Shown: positions 10,073-19,518, counted from the stretch's first letter. The stretch is DNA of 64,000 nt from SB11 sp965249955 (GCA_965249955.1 OZ252261.1:62001-126000), one strand, 5' to 3'. Notes: generated from the sequence alone by a model not told the origin. Program-made: numbers and translations.

Positions 10073-10380
10073 TGAAAATTAACCTCACCACAACACTAGG
10101 TCGCCTGCGTGTAGTAGGCTTTTTAGAAGGTGTATCGTTTTTAGTGTTATTGCTTATAGCCATGCCGCTAAAGTATATATGGCAAATGCCGCAAGCCGTT
10201 CAGATAACGGGTATGGCACACGGTGTTTTGTTTATACTATATATATTGGCAGTAATACAAGCCAAAATAGAACTGGGTTGGAATATGCGTAAAACCTTAT
10301 TGGCTCTTGTTGCCTCAGTACTACCTTTTGGTACTTTTTATGCCGAAGCAAAACTATTTAGGGAAGAAGCTGCTAAATAG
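10072..10380 (+). CDS. DUF3817 small membrane protein
   Basis: A 102-residue integral membrane protein with three hydrophobic segments (about 14-33, 43-62, 72-93) and the GRLRVVGFLEGVSFL start and GMAHG motif I associate with DUF3817. No biochemical role is known for the family. The start codon overlaps the yidC stop by one base, so it is translated from the yidC message. That makes a role near membrane-protein insertion or quality control possible, but this is only inference from position. Confidence 0.8.
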   Translation: MKINLTTTLGRLRVVGFLEGVSFLVLLLIAMPLKYIWQMPQAVQITGMAHGVLFILYILAVIQAKIELGWNMRKTLLALVASVLPFGTFYAEAKLFREEAAK

Positions 10381-10433
10381 TATTCATATTTTGCTACTTG
10401 TAGCATAAGCCTTTATTTTGCCAAACCTTTGCC

Positions 10434-11600
10434 ATGCAAACTATACTACTAAAGCCAAAAAAAGAACGAGCACTTATTAACCGCCACCCTTGGTTGTTTA
10501 CTGGTGCTGTGCAGCAATTTCCTGATGCTGAAAACGGCGAGATAGTACAAGTAGTTAGCAATGAAAAAGGATTGCTTGGCTATGGATTCTACAACCCTAA
10601 CAGCCAAATATGCTGCCGTTTGTTCGAGTTTAGCCAAACACCTGTTGAAATAAACGAAGAATACTGGCGCACCAAAATAGAAAACGCCTACCGGTTGCGC
10701 CAAAGCATTATTAATTTTAGCCACACCAATTGTTACCGTTTGCTTCATGCCGAAGGAGATTTTTTCCCGGGTATAATTGCAGATGTTTACAACGATACTA
10801 TAGTTGCCCAAATACTTATAAAAGGCACAGAAAAACTGCTGCCCATTATTGAAGCTGAATTTTTGCGTTTGGGGTATAAACACATTTACCTAAAAACAAA
10901 AAGTAGCTCGCAAGTATTGGAAGGTATTAACGCAGAGAACTGGCGTACCGAACCAAAAGAAATGCCTTTGTTGGCAATGGAAAACGGACAAAAGTTTTAT
11001 ATTGATGTTGAAACAGGTCAAAAAACCGGTTTTTTTATCGACCAACGCGATAATCGTGAGTTGCTGAAAAGCTTTGCTAACGGCAAAAAAATACTAAATA
11101 CGTTTAGCTACTCAGGTGGCTTTAGTGTGTATGCACTAGCAGGCAATGCCGCCCAAGTACACTCCGTAGATATATCAAAAGATGCTATTGCGCAATGCGA
11201 TGCTAACGTAGCCTTAAATAGTGGCGATGGTGCACACCAATCGTTTGCTATGGATTGTTTTGATTACCTTAAACAAACCGAAGAAGAATACGATATAATA
11301 GTTTTAGACCCACCTGCATTTGCCAAAAATGCTCGTTCAGTGCCCAATGCCACACGCGGCTATAAAGAACTTAATATGGTGGCTATGAAAAAGATAAAGG
11401 CAGGCGGTTTAATCTTCACCTTCTCTTGCTCTCAAAATATCGACAAATCACTCTTTCAGAAAATTGTATTCGGCGCAGCAGCTGATGCCCGAAGAAATGT
11501 ACGCATATTGCAACACCTTTCACAAACACCAGATCATCCTGTAAATATCTTTCATCCCGAAGGCGAATACCTTAAAGGGCTATTACTTTGGGTTGAGTAA
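10434..11600 (+). CDS. rlmI: RlmI-type 23S rRNA cytosine methyltransferase
   Basis: A 388-residue class I SAM-dependent methyltransferase of the RlmI/YccW family, which makes 5-methylcytosine in 23S rRNA. An N-terminal PUA RNA-binding domain (RHPWLFTGAVQQ near residues 17-28) is followed by a central domain and a Rossmann SAM domain with motif I in LNTFSYSGGFSVYAL, the acidic end in VDIS, the DPPAF motif, and the catalytic cysteine in FTFSCSQ. Length is normal for the family. The related RlmL/RlmK enzymes are a less likely alternative because the PUA domain is present. An AACCTTTG box ends 2 bases before the ATG. Confidence 0.9.
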   Translation: MQTILLKPKKERALINRHPWLFTGAVQQFPDAENGEIVQVVSNEKGLLGYGFYNPNSQICCRLFEFSQTPVEINEEYWRTKIENAYRLRQSIINFSHTNCYRLLHAEGDFFPGIIADVYNDTIVAQILIKGTEKLLPIIEAEFLRLGYKHIYLKTKSSSQVLEGINAENWRTEPKEMPLLAMENGQKFYIDVETGQKTGFFIDQRDNRELLKSFANGKKILNTFSYSGGFSVYALAGNAAQVHSVDISKDAIAQCDANVALNSGDGAHQSFAMDCFDYLKQTEEEYDIIVLDPPAFAKNARSVPNATRGYKELNMVAMKKIKAGGLIFTFSCSQNIDKSLFQKIVFGAAADARRNVRILQHLSQTPDHPVNIFHPEGEYLKGLLLWVE

Positions 11601-11639
11601 GCAATTTTTGCCTACAAAAAGCGTTTATGGTTGGTATAT

Positions 11640-12548
11640 ATGAAAACTAAACTATGCGTGCTGTTATGCTGCATAAGCATAAAGTATTCTTATTCGCAAA
11701 CCGATAGCTTAGGGTTTACATTTCTACCCCAACAATATCAACGACAGTTAAGCATTAATCCTGATTTTTCTTGTGTAAAATTAACACGTACAGGATACCG
11801 CTGGGATAACTCGGTGGGTGCAACTATACCTTTGGTGGGGTATTCAACCCCAAAAAAATACCTATCGGTTTCAATGGCAGGGTTTATCAATCTGCACGAT
11901 ATATCTGATAATCAACTAATGTCGTGGCAAATGTGGCGAGGAAATTTAGGTTTTGACATTCAGTTTTTTCCTTTTAAAAACAATACCCAACATTCATTTT
12001 CATTAACAGCTCTACTACACCACGAAAGCCAACACGTTACCGATTTATACACCTTTTCAGATGAGTTTTTAAAACCCTCTTTTTTTCCTTTTGATAATGC
12101 CTCAGCACGTTCATTTGAGTTTGTGGGATTGGAAGTGAAAGACGTGTATAATATCCCTGAAACAAGGCTTAATCTATACGGGGCAGTAACAGCTCGTTAC
12201 TTTTCGAAACCTGTACTACCCAATGCAGTGCGACAACAAATAAGTGCTTACTCGACTGAAATAGGTGTACAGTATAAAGTTTCAAAAAAACATAATCACT
12301 TGCTTTACCTACACTATTTTTACGAGCAGGTATTAAATGATTTTGTGAGTGTTAGCAGCCCTTACAGAACTTTTTGGAACAAACAACCCTTTGCTTATAA
12401 ACGGTATGAGTTGGGATTATTTTTAACCAACGCTAAAAACAAAAATAACTTTAGTGTTTTTGCAGGGCATAACAATAGCAATGGCAGAGGACTTGACTTT
12501 TTACGGCAGTACCAAGAGTGGTACTATGGTATTCGCTTCAATTTATAA
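11640..12548 (+). CDS. Exported protein, probable outer-membrane barrel
   Basis: A 302-residue protein with a signal peptide (MKTKLCVLLCC to YSYSQ) and alternating polar/hydrophobic beta strands rich in Tyr, Phe and Asn, ending in YYGIRFNL with a terminal aromatic-rich strand. This suggests an outer-membrane beta barrel. It resembles DUF1207-type Bacteroidota proteins in style, but I cannot place it firmly. I chose the ATG at 11640; a TTG three codons earlier is in frame but gives a poorer signal peptide. It follows the rRNA methyltransferase by about 40 bases. Function unknown. Confidence 0.65.
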   Translation: MKTKLCVLLCCISIKYSYSQTDSLGFTFLPQQYQRQLSINPDFSCVKLTRTGYRWDNSVGATIPLVGYSTPKKYLSVSMAGFINLHDISDNQLMSWQMWRGNLGFDIQFFPFKNNTQHSFSLTALLHHESQHVTDLYTFSDEFLKPSFFPFDNASARSFEFVGLEVKDVYNIPETRLNLYGAVTARYFSKPVLPNAVRQQISAYSTEIGVQYKVSKKHNHLLYLHYFYEQVLNDFVSVSSPYRTFWNKQPFAYKRYELGLFLTNAKNKNNFSVFAGHNNSNGRGLDFLRQYQEWYYGIRFNL

Positions 12549-12573
12549 ATACAAATTTAAACCCACAGTATTT

Positions 12574-12605
12574 TTTCAAAATAGTGAAACCAAATATTAG
12601 CTTTG
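12574..12605 (+). promoter_or_regulatory. Candidate promoter of coiled-coil protein A
   Basis: TTTC (12574-12577) and TAGCTTTG (12598-12605) are 20 bases apart. The -7 element matches TAnnTTTG exactly and the -33 differs from TTTG by one base. The ATG follows 23 bases downstream. Confidence 0.45.
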
Positions 12606-12628
12606 TAAAATATATTTAATCAATAACT

Positions 12629-13516
12629 ATGGAAGAGAACAAATCATCAAGCAACAAAGCAATGCTAATACTACTGGCATTGTTGCTTTTAGGCTCGTTG
12701 GCCGGCAACTTTTACCTGTATAAAGCCCGCGATACCAATGTAGTTACTATACAAGAAAAAGAAGTAGTGATAGATAGCTTGGTGGATGCGCGCGTGAGTG
12801 TAGAAACAGAATTGAACGTTGCCTTGGCAGAGCTTGAAACTTATAGAGGCAAAAGCACTGAGTTGGATAGCTTACTAAACGAGGCCGAAACAAAACTGAA
12901 ACAACGCCAAAGCTATATTAAAAGCCTTTTGCGTGATAAAAAATCAACAAATGCCTTATTGGCCGATTTGAGAAAAGAATTGGAAGACGTTAAAGTAATG
13001 CGCGACCAATACTTGGAGAGGATTGACGAACTAACTGCTGAAAACGAAAAGTTGAAAACAGAAATAGTAATTGTGACCCAGCGTAACGATTCTCTTACCG
13101 GTGAATTGAAAAATGCTGGTGCACTAAATGTTCAATACGTTACTGTAAAATCGTACAAACTGCGCTATAACGGCAAACCTGTTGAAACCAGTTTGGCACG
13201 CCGTGCTGAAAAAATGGAAGTATGTTTTAGTGTGATGGACAATAAATATGCTGAGGAGAAAGAACATACAGCATACCTACGCATTATGCAACCTGAAGAG
13301 AAGGGTGTATTGGGCGAGCAAGGTAAGTTTATAGTAAAAAGTAACGGTGTTGAAACAGGCTATACCGCATCAGAAACATTTAGCTACAACAAAAGCAAAA
13401 AAGACTTTTGTTTTGACTTTACTGATGAGAAATACCGTTTCCCTAAAGGCACTTATATTATAGATATTTTTATTGATGGTGAACTGCACACAAGCGGTTA
13501 CTACGATTTGAAATAA
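12629..13516 (+). CDS. Membrane-anchored coiled-coil protein, paralog A
   Basis: A 295-residue protein of unknown function. A short charged N-tail precedes one transmembrane helix (about 11-31, Leu-rich), then a long coiled coil (about 45-165), then a C-terminal beta-type domain of about 110 residues. It is clearly paralogous to the gene at 33233-34147. Shared features are the helix anchor, KSLLRDKK against KALLRSNK in the coiled coil, and HTAYLRIMQPE against KEVYLRVLSPE in the C-terminal domain. Both end in a GxYxxxIxxxG pattern. Topology suggests the coiled coil and beta domain lie in the periplasm. A strong bidirectional hairpin terminator follows. Confidence 0.8.
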   Translation: MEENKSSSNKAMLILLALLLLGSLAGNFYLYKARDTNVVTIQEKEVVIDSLVDARVSVETELNVALAELETYRGKSTELDSLLNEAETKLKQRQSYIKSLLRDKKSTNALLADLRKELEDVKVMRDQYLERIDELTAENEKLKTEIVIVTQRNDSLTGELKNAGALNVQYVTVKSYKLRYNGKPVETSLARRAEKMEVCFSVMDNKYAEEKEHTAYLRIMQPEEKGVLGEQGKFIVKSNGVETGYTASETFSYNKSKKDFCFDFTDEKYRFPKGTYIIDIFIDGELHTSGYYDLK

Positions 13517-13532
13517 AACAGTCTTTAACTAC

Positions 13533-13569
13533 AAACTAAAAAAGCCCGCAATGCGGGCTTTTTTAGTTT
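13533..13569. terminator. Bidirectional hairpin terminator
   Basis: An 18-bp perfect inverted repeat with a GC core (gcccgca/tgcgggc) flanked by A-run and T-run arms, centred on 13551. It lies between the convergent coiled-coil gene and the metalloprotease gene and can terminate both. Confidence 0.9.
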
Positions 13570-13613
13570 TATCGGCTTAGGGAGTAAAGGGTTACACCTC
13601 GATTAAATTAAAT

Positions 13614-16118
13614 TTATTCTATTACCAATCGGCCTGCGGCAAGTAACTCGCCATTACTTTGTATTTTATAAACATACATACCCGTTGCCAAACTTCCTTT
13701 GGCAATAGTAGTTTCAGTATCAAACAAAGCTGTTGTTTGCACTTTACGGCCTGTTATATCATACATTTCAAATATCAAGTTATTGTAAGCATATATATCT
13801 TGTACTTTAATGGTAGAAATAGCGGTAAACGGATTGGGGTAAATAAGTGCACCAATTTTATTAACTACCTCACCAATTGATGATTTAATAAAGTTTATAG
13901 TTTTCTCTGTACTATCAGTACCACAAAAATTGGTAGCCAGTAGTTTTACTACATAATTACCACTTTGTGCAGGTATAACATTAAGATTTTGGAAAGTAGC
14001 TGTTTGTCCATTACCCAGTTTCCATAAATAGCTTAATGCATCGGTGGTTGTGTTGGTTAAAAAGATTGTATCGTTTTGTATGGCAAATGAAAAATCAACC
14101 GACGGTTTATCCAACACAGGTACTTGTTTCACTACTGAATCAGAACTACCGCAAGAGTTAGTGGCTTTTACCCATATACTTGCTGAAGCTGCTTTTGTGG
14201 CAAACGATGCAAAAGCTAAAGTATCAGTGGTTTTGTTTACTGTCCCACCAACAACACCCCATTCATAAGTAAGTGCATTAGCAACTTTGGCAATTTGATA
14301 TTGCTGCGAACCTACACAGGCAGTATCAGCCCCAAAAATAGCCACCGGTTTTGTGGGTTTATCAGGCATTACCTCTACCAAATCAACCTTTGTACTGGTA
14401 TCATTACCAATTACCCCACCTACAATTAGCTGCACGGTTTTTAGCCCGGCACTGGCATAAGAAACATTATGCGGGCCTTTGCCTACAGCAGTTGCGGGTA
14501 AAGCACCCACACCAAAATCCCATGTAAAACTATTAGTACTTCCTCCTGAAGTATCTGTAAAAGTTACTGTATTTAAAGGGCATATTGATGTTGCTGAAGC
14601 AGAAAAACCTGCAACAGGAATAAGTGAACAAAAGCTAGGATTAAGAGCCACCATAACGTTTTTAGCACAAACACCTCCTTTAAGGTTCAAATCCATAACA
14701 TAGTTACCGCCACTAAGATCGCCTTCATTACTTAAATCGCGTTTCTTTTGCCCGTTGGCAATAGAGTAGTGCATTATTTCGGTACTTTTAATCACGTGCC
14801 CCAACTGGTGGCCGTGTCCCAACTCGTGCACCGCAACCGATTCAAAATCGTATTGAGAAAACGCAGGGTTGCCTGGGCCAAAATTCCAGTTTATACCATC
14901 ATCAAAAACTATATCCAACTCGGCTACATACCATTTAAAAGTTCCACCTTGTGAACAACCGCTCCACCAACTGCTGCAACGCCCCAAAACTCCGTTGGGT
15001 AATTCGCTACCAACATCAAAACGGATTACGTTTACATTATCGCGGGCTATAGTATTTACAGTTGTAGTTGTTCCAATATCCCAATTAATAAGGGTACCAC
15101 AACGCCAATTTTGAAAAGCACGCAAAAACGATTGTTTTGCAGCAGAGTTGGCATCAAAATCAGTATAAAACTGCCATGTATAGCCTGTACCATTTTCGCC
15201 TATATGTATGGGTTGGTAAACTTTATTGTTCCCATCAACCACATTAAGTTGCGAAAATGTAATTACAAGGTTTGTAGCTGATTGAACTGTGCCCGAACCA
15301 TTATCAACAGTAAACTTGCCTGTACCTGCCCTACTTGTAACCTCTACTTTTATTTCAGTATCAGTCCATGAAACATACTCCACATCTTCAGGATCGTATA
15401 GTGTACTTCCGCCACTGTTAGCATCTTTAAACCTCACTCTTCCAGACCCTTGAGATGAGCCGAAACCTGTACCAGTAATAGTTAACACACTTTTAGTACC
15501 CGCACTTAGGCTATCAGGGCTAAACGATGTTATTGTAGGCGCTACATTAATAGATGGATAAGGCTGTTTATAATCGCCCACCACCGTATAGGTTTTTCCT
15601 GTAAGTTGAGTTATTTGGGTATATAAATCAGGGTTAATAATATAGGTTGCAAAAGGATCGGTGGCTAGTTGTTTGCTGTTATCAAACTTAATACAACCTT
15701 GTGGGCCGGCAAAAGCTTCAAACATATACCAAAACGGCTCAATGCTTTCATCCTCAATAGTAATTTGAGTGGTTTGGCAAAAGAAAACACCCACATCACC
15801 TTTTTCTAATTCAAGCGAAGCAGTTACGTGCTGCATAGTATTACCTACTGTTCCTCCTTCGGTAACCATATAAAATGCAGGAGGCACAGCACCATTCATA
15901 TCCCAACTAAATACCTTTGTAGGTCGTATTTGATGAAGGGTATATATGCCTGTGTGGCTGTTATTCCAATAACTTTTACTGGCCATTACCTCACCTTCAA
16001 CAATAGCCACAGCATTTTTTGTGCGACTTTGTAATGAAACGGGTGAAAGCATACATTGGGAGTAGGAAAGGGTAACAGAAAGGGTAGCTAATAAAAATCC
16101 AAGTAAAATTCTTTTCAT
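13614..16118 (-). CDS. Secreted matrixin-like metalloprotease, T9SS type A
   Basis: An 834-residue exported protein. A signal peptide (residues 1-20, ending SYSQ) leads to a region with an IPT/TIG domain (about 190-290). A zinc-protease domain follows with H431-E432-x-x-H435 and a third ligand H441, then the Met-turn methionine M449 in EIMHYS, spaced as in matrixins. The position usually held by Gly in HExxHxxGxxH is Gln438 here. Next come PKD domains (about 505-590 and 680-750) and a 75-residue C-terminal sorting domain (IYPNPF, then YDITGRKV, GMYVYKI) of type A for type IX secretion. It is likely a surface or released peptidase; the substrate is unknown. Confidence 0.88.
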   Translation of the reverse strand: MKRILLGFLLATLSVTLSYSQCMLSPVSLQSRTKNAVAIVEGEVMASKSYWNNSHTGIYTLHQIRPTKVFSWDMNGAVPPAFYMVTEGGTVGNTMQHVTASLELEKGDVGVFFCQTTQITIEDESIEPFWYMFEAFAGPQGCIKFDNSKQLATDPFATYIINPDLYTQITQLTGKTYTVVGDYKQPYPSINVAPTITSFSPDSLSAGTKSVLTITGTGFGSSQGSGRVRFKDANSGGSTLYDPEDVEYVSWTDTEIKVEVTSRAGTGKFTVDNGSGTVQSATNLVITFSQLNVVDGNNKVYQPIHIGENGTGYTWQFYTDFDANSAAKQSFLRAFQNWRCGTLINWDIGTTTTVNTIARDNVNVIRFDVGSELPNGVLGRCSSWWSGCSQGGTFKWYVAELDIVFDDGINWNFGPGNPAFSQYDFESVAVHELGHGHQLGHVIKSTEIMHYSIANGQKKRDLSNEGDLSGGNYVMDLNLKGGVCAKNVMVALNPSFCSLIPVAGFSASATSICPLNTVTFTDTSGGSTNSFTWDFGVGALPATAVGKGPHNVSYASAGLKTVQLIVGGVIGNDTSTKVDLVEVMPDKPTKPVAIFGADTACVGSQQYQIAKVANALTYEWGVVGGTVNKTTDTLAFASFATKAASASIWVKATNSCGSSDSVVKQVPVLDKPSVDFSFAIQNDTIFLTNTTTDALSYLWKLGNGQTATFQNLNVIPAQSGNYVVKLLATNFCGTDSTEKTINFIKSSIGEVVNKIGALIYPNPFTAISTIKVQDIYAYNNLIFEMYDITGRKVQTTALFDTETTIAKGSLATGMYVYKIQSNGELLAAGRLVIE

Positions 16119-16189
16119 ATCTATCTAAAAATAAGGTAGTGGGCAAGATATAAAAAAAAATACTTTAGCAATCCCAAAAAAATGAGTGC

Positions 16190-16879
16190 TTACAGATACA
16201 AATTAATAATAAGCCCTAAAGCTACGGCTATATATATACCCCCACTAATGCGGTTAATCCACAGCATTATTTTATCAGTAAGGTATCTTTTTATAAAATG
16301 AGCGCCAACAGAAATGGCACTTTCCATGCAAAATATAGCAAGCAAAGCAAAAGCAAAAAACAAGATATTATTATTAATACTATAGCCCAATGTACCAGTG
16401 GTATAGGTGCAAATAACAGTCCATGCAAAAAAATTAGCAGGGTTAAGCCCGTTGAGCAAAAACCCTTTACCAAAATACATCATCACATTGCCAAAACTTA
16501 TCGAGTTAACACTAGGGGTTTTATCCAGTGGTTTTTTGGCATTGATGAAAGTATAAACACCCAAAAACAATAAAAACGATATAGCTATAAGCTGTACCCA
16601 TCGGCTTTGTAAATCGCCTTGGCTAAATAAGCTAGTGCCCAATAAAGCAAAGCTTACAAAAATAATATCTGATAAAATAACCCCCGATGCTATGGCAATA
16701 CCTGTTTTATACCCATCTTTAATACTGTTTTGTATTAAAGCAAAAAAAACGGCACCTAAACCAAAACTTAGCATTAAACCGGCCAAAAAGCCTTTTACTA
16801 TTATCTCTAGCGTTTGCACTTGCGGCGAAGATACTATTTGCTCAATAATTAAAACAACAAACAAAGTATAGCACCACAT
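16190..16879 (-). CDS. LysE/RhtB family exporter
   Basis: A 229-residue integral membrane protein with six hydrophobic segments and the LysE-family N-terminal signature GFLAGLMLSFGLGAVFFALIQNS followed by GYKTGIAIASG. Members export amino acids such as lysine, threonine or homoserine lactones; the substrate cannot be read from the sequence. The first 25 residues before the family core are an extra hydrophobic stretch, and no later Met offers a better start. It is a single gene, with a 70-base gap to the protease gene downstream. Confidence 0.85.
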   Translation of the reverse strand: MWCYTLFVVLIIEQIVSSPQVQTLEIIVKGFLAGLMLSFGLGAVFFALIQNSIKDGYKTGIAIASGVILSDIIFVSFALLGTSLFSQGDLQSRWVQLIAISFLLFLGVYTFINAKKPLDKTPSVNSISFGNVMMYFGKGFLLNGLNPANFFAWTVICTYTTGTLGYSINNNILFFAFALLAIFCMESAISVGAHFIKRYLTDKIMLWINRISGGIYIAVALGLIINLYL

Positions 16880-17014
16880 AATATTTTAACTGTGTAGCAT
16901 TAAGAACGATGAGCATTTGCAATTTTATCTACCTCATATAAAACATTTTACGTACACATTGTGTTATGTGTAGTAATAAAACCTAAAAGTATGTGATATT
17001 TGTAGGTTAGTTAT

Positions 17015-17407
17015 ATGAATAGCCGTAGGCAGGAAAAATTTGCTAAGTTGGTGCAAAGAGATTTAGGTGATATTTTTTTACAAAAAACACCCTCTTTGTT
17101 TAAAGGAAACTTTATTACCATAAGCAGCGTAAGCGTATCACCCGATATGGGTTATGCTAAGGTATACCTTAGCTTCTTTAAAGTTGGCAACAAAAACGAC
17201 TTGTTAGATTTAGTGCAATTGCACAAAAAAGAAATAAGGCATGAGTTGGCAGCAAAAATCAAAAATCAGGTAAGAAAAATTCCCGAATTGGAGTTTTATC
17301 TTGATGATAGTCTTGATTATGTAGAGCACATGGAAGAAGTTTTTAAGAAGATTAAAAGCAACGAACCAGAGGTCAAAGATCCCACAGAAAAAAGAGAAAA
17401 CAAATAA
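17015..17407 (+). CDS. rbfA: Ribosome-binding factor A
   Basis: A 130-residue RbfA, a KH-fold protein that binds the 30S subunit during 16S rRNA 5'-end maturation and cold adaptation. The N-terminal RRQEKFAKLVQRDLGDIF helix, the central ITISSVSVSPDMGYAKVYLS strand pair and the final RKIPELEFYLDDSLDYVEHM are the family hallmarks. Its stop codon is followed immediately, with no gap, by the ATG of the methyltransferase gene, and an FtsX-type permease comes next. The rbfA-permease neighbourhood is familiar from other Bacteroidota. Confidence 0.95.
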   Translation: MNSRRQEKFAKLVQRDLGDIFLQKTPSLFKGNFITISSVSVSPDMGYAKVYLSFFKVGNKNDLLDLVQLHKKEIRHELAAKIKNQVRKIPELEFYLDDSLDYVEHMEEVFKKIKSNEPEVKDPTEKRENK

Positions 17408-18214
17408 ATGGATTGCCAGCGCATTGAAGGCACTTTAGCTACAATTTTTGGTAGCAACCCTCGACAGAAGAGAATTTTCTTTTGGTTAATTGATTTTTTT
17501 ATGCTGAAAAGTTGGCACGTACACAGGGAACTGCGTATTTGGGCTAACTCTAACAAGCACCCCTCACATATTTTAGATGCAGGCTCAGGCTATGGTCAGT
17601 ATAGTTTTTATATGAGCCAACTAAACTCGCAATACAATGTAACGGCAATGGATATTCGCCAGCAAGCTATTTGCGAGTGCAATAACTTTTTTAGAAAAAA
17701 GAAAATTGACAATGTGTATTGCCGCAGTGGTAATTTATTAGACCTAAAACAGCCCAGTGCATTTGATTTGATTTTGGCGGTTGACGTAATTGAATACGTA
17801 AGTGAAGACAATGATATGTTGAAGCTTTTTTATGACGACTTGAAGGAAGACGGTAATTTATTGCTGTTTACACAAGCGTGTAAAAAGAATGAGCGACCTA
17901 TAGAGTGCCTAAGTACAGGTATGCACGGTGAAAAAGTAAGAGTAGGCTACGATATGCGCGATTTGAAACAACGCCTAAAAAAACTAGGATTTTCAAAAGT
18001 TCGTGCGCGTTATGCTTATGGCAAGGCAGGTAAACTATCGTGGAATTTATCAATGAAAATACCGTTTAAACTATTAAACATATCGCGTTGGTTTCTGCTA
18101 ATATTTCCCCTATACTACCTCATTATGGCGCCTCTTTGCTTATTACTAAACTATATTGATACGCATGTGGGTCATCTTTCGGGCACAGCTATGTTGGTTA
18201 AAGCCTATAAATAG
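17408..18214 (+). CDS. SAM-dependent methyltransferase with C-terminal membrane segment
   Basis: A 268-residue class I methyltransferase (Methyltransf_11/25 type). SAM motif I is ILDAGSGYGQYSFYM (about 56-70), followed by the acidic MDIR end of strand 2 and the post-motif DVIEYVSEDNDML. The C-terminal 45 residues contain a strongly hydrophobic segment (FLLIFPLYYLIMAPLCLLL), so the enzyme is probably tethered to the inner membrane and may act on a lipid or lipid-linked substrate. No substrate motif is recognisable. It starts on the base after the rbfA stop, so it is certainly co-translated with it. Confidence 0.82.
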   Translation: MDCQRIEGTLATIFGSNPRQKRIFFWLIDFFMLKSWHVHRELRIWANSNKHPSHILDAGSGYGQYSFYMSQLNSQYNVTAMDIRQQAICECNNFFRKKKIDNVYCRSGNLLDLKQPSAFDLILAVDVIEYVSEDNDMLKLFYDDLKEDGNLLLFTQACKKNERPIECLSTGMHGEKVRVGYDMRDLKQRLKKLGFSKVRARYAYGKAGKLSWNLSMKIPFKLLNISRWFLLIFPLYYLIMAPLCLLLNYIDTHVGHLSGTAMLVKAYK

Positions 18215-18265
18215 TTAAAATGCTTTTTATTCAATAATTCATATCCCTGCAAAGGGCTAAAAATG

Positions 18266-18273
18266 TATTTTTG
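18266..18273 (+). promoter_or_regulatory. -7 box upstream of FtsX-type permease
   Basis: TATTTTTG matches TAnnTTTG and lies 18 bases before the TTG start codon of the permease gene. There is no obvious -33 element. Confidence 0.35.
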
Positions 18274-18291
18274 CCCTAAACACAAAGCAGG

Positions 18292-19518
18292 TTGAATCTT
18301 TCCAATTTCATATCAAGGCGGTATTTGTTTTCAAAAAACAATAAAAACGCCATCAATATCATATCGGGTATTTCCATAGTAGGCTTTGCTGTGGGCTCGT
18401 TTGCACTTGTTGTGGTGCTTTCGGTATTTAACGGTTTCGAAGATTTAGTGGTATCGCTATACAATACCTTCGACCCCGATATTAAAATTACACCCGCACA
18501 AGGCAAAGTTTTTAATCCCGATACTATTAAATATGCCGAGCTACGCAATATTGACGGAGTACTGCACATAACCGAAGTGCTTGAGGAGAATGCTGTATTA
18601 AAATATGACGACAAACAAACCATTGCCACTATAAAAGGTGTTAGCAAAGGTTTTGAAAGACATAGTGGCTTAGATACCATGATGATTGAGGGGCACATGG
18701 TACTTACTGAAAACGGTAACAACTATGCCATATTAGGCTACGGAATAGCTCGCTTTTTATCGGTAAATATTGATAACTACTTCACCCAAATAGCAGTTTA
18801 TACACCCAAAAGAGGTAACACTACTACTTTTGATCTTGACAATGCTATGGTGAAAAAATTTATAACCCCATCAGGCATATTTAGTGTTGAGGATAATATT
18901 AACAATAAATATGTATTAGTTCCGCTTGATTTTGCACGCCAGCTTTTAGAGTACGATAGAGAAATTAGTGGTCTTGAAATACTACTAACACCAAATGCTG
19001 ATACAAAAAAAGTACAACGCCAAATACAACAGTTGCTTGGCGAAAGCTACGAGGTTAAAAACCGCTACCAACTGCAAGAGGTTTTGTACCGTGTATTTAA
19101 TACCGAGCGTTGGGCTACCTATTTCATCCTCACCTTTATACTGTTGGTAGCTGCTTTTAATGTTATAGGCTCGCTAACCATGTTGGTGATTGATAAAAAA
19201 GGAGATATATCAGTGCTAAAAAGTATGGGTGCACCCAATGGATTAATACGTAAAATATTTTTTAAAGAGGGTATAATAATAGCCCTTATAGGAGCTATTG
19301 TAGGCATAGCGTTGGGCATATTAGTATGCTGGTTGCAACAAACCTACGGATTTATAAAACTGGGTGGCGAGGGCACTTTTGTGGTGAACAACTACCCCGT
19401 GAAAATGAAGATTTTTGATATTGTTTTGGTATTTTTTACCACCTTGTTTTTAGGTGCAGTTACATCGCTATACCCTGCCCTAAAATCATCGCAACAAGAA
19501 ATGTATTTTGGTAAATAG
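18292..19518 (+). CDS. FtsX/LolE-type ABC transporter permease
   Basis: A 408-residue permease of the MacB/FtsX superfamily, closest in layout to LolC/LolE, which extract lipoproteins from the inner membrane. One transmembrane helix near residues 22-48 (SIVGFAVGSFALVVVLSVF, then NGFEDLV) is followed by a large periplasmic domain and three C-terminal helices, with the conserved DKKGDISVLKSMGAP coupling region. The start is TTG: it gives the standard MNLSNFISRRYLF N-terminus, and no ATG lies in range. The partner ATPase is not in the window. It lies 4 bases ahead of pth. Confidence 0.88.
   Translation: MNLSNFISRRYLFSKNNKNAINIISGISIVGFAVGSFALVVVLSVFNGFEDLVVSLYNTFDPDIKITPAQGKVFNPDTIKYAELRNIDGVLHITEVLEENAVLKYDDKQTIATIKGVSKGFERHSGLDTMMIEGHMVLTENGNNYAILGYGIARFLSVNIDNYFTQIAVYTPKRGNTTTFDLDNAMVKKFITPSGIFSVEDNINNKYVLVPLDFARQLLEYDREISGLEILLTPNADTKKVQRQIQQLLGESYEVKNRYQLQEVLYRVFNTERWATYFILTFILLVAAFNVIGSLTMLVIDKKGDISVLKSMGAPNGLIRKIFFKEGIIIALIGAIVGIALGILVCWLQQTYGFIKLGGEGTFVVNNYPVKMKIFDIVLVFFTTLFLGAVTSLYPALKSSQQEMYFGK

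Noticed and set aside
13614..16118. CRISPR, prophage or transposon involvement anywhere in the window.
   Set aside because: I looked for regularly spaced repeats, integrase and transposase motifs and tRNA-bounded islands and found none; the only island-like piece is the repeat-bracketed module at 24731-27570.
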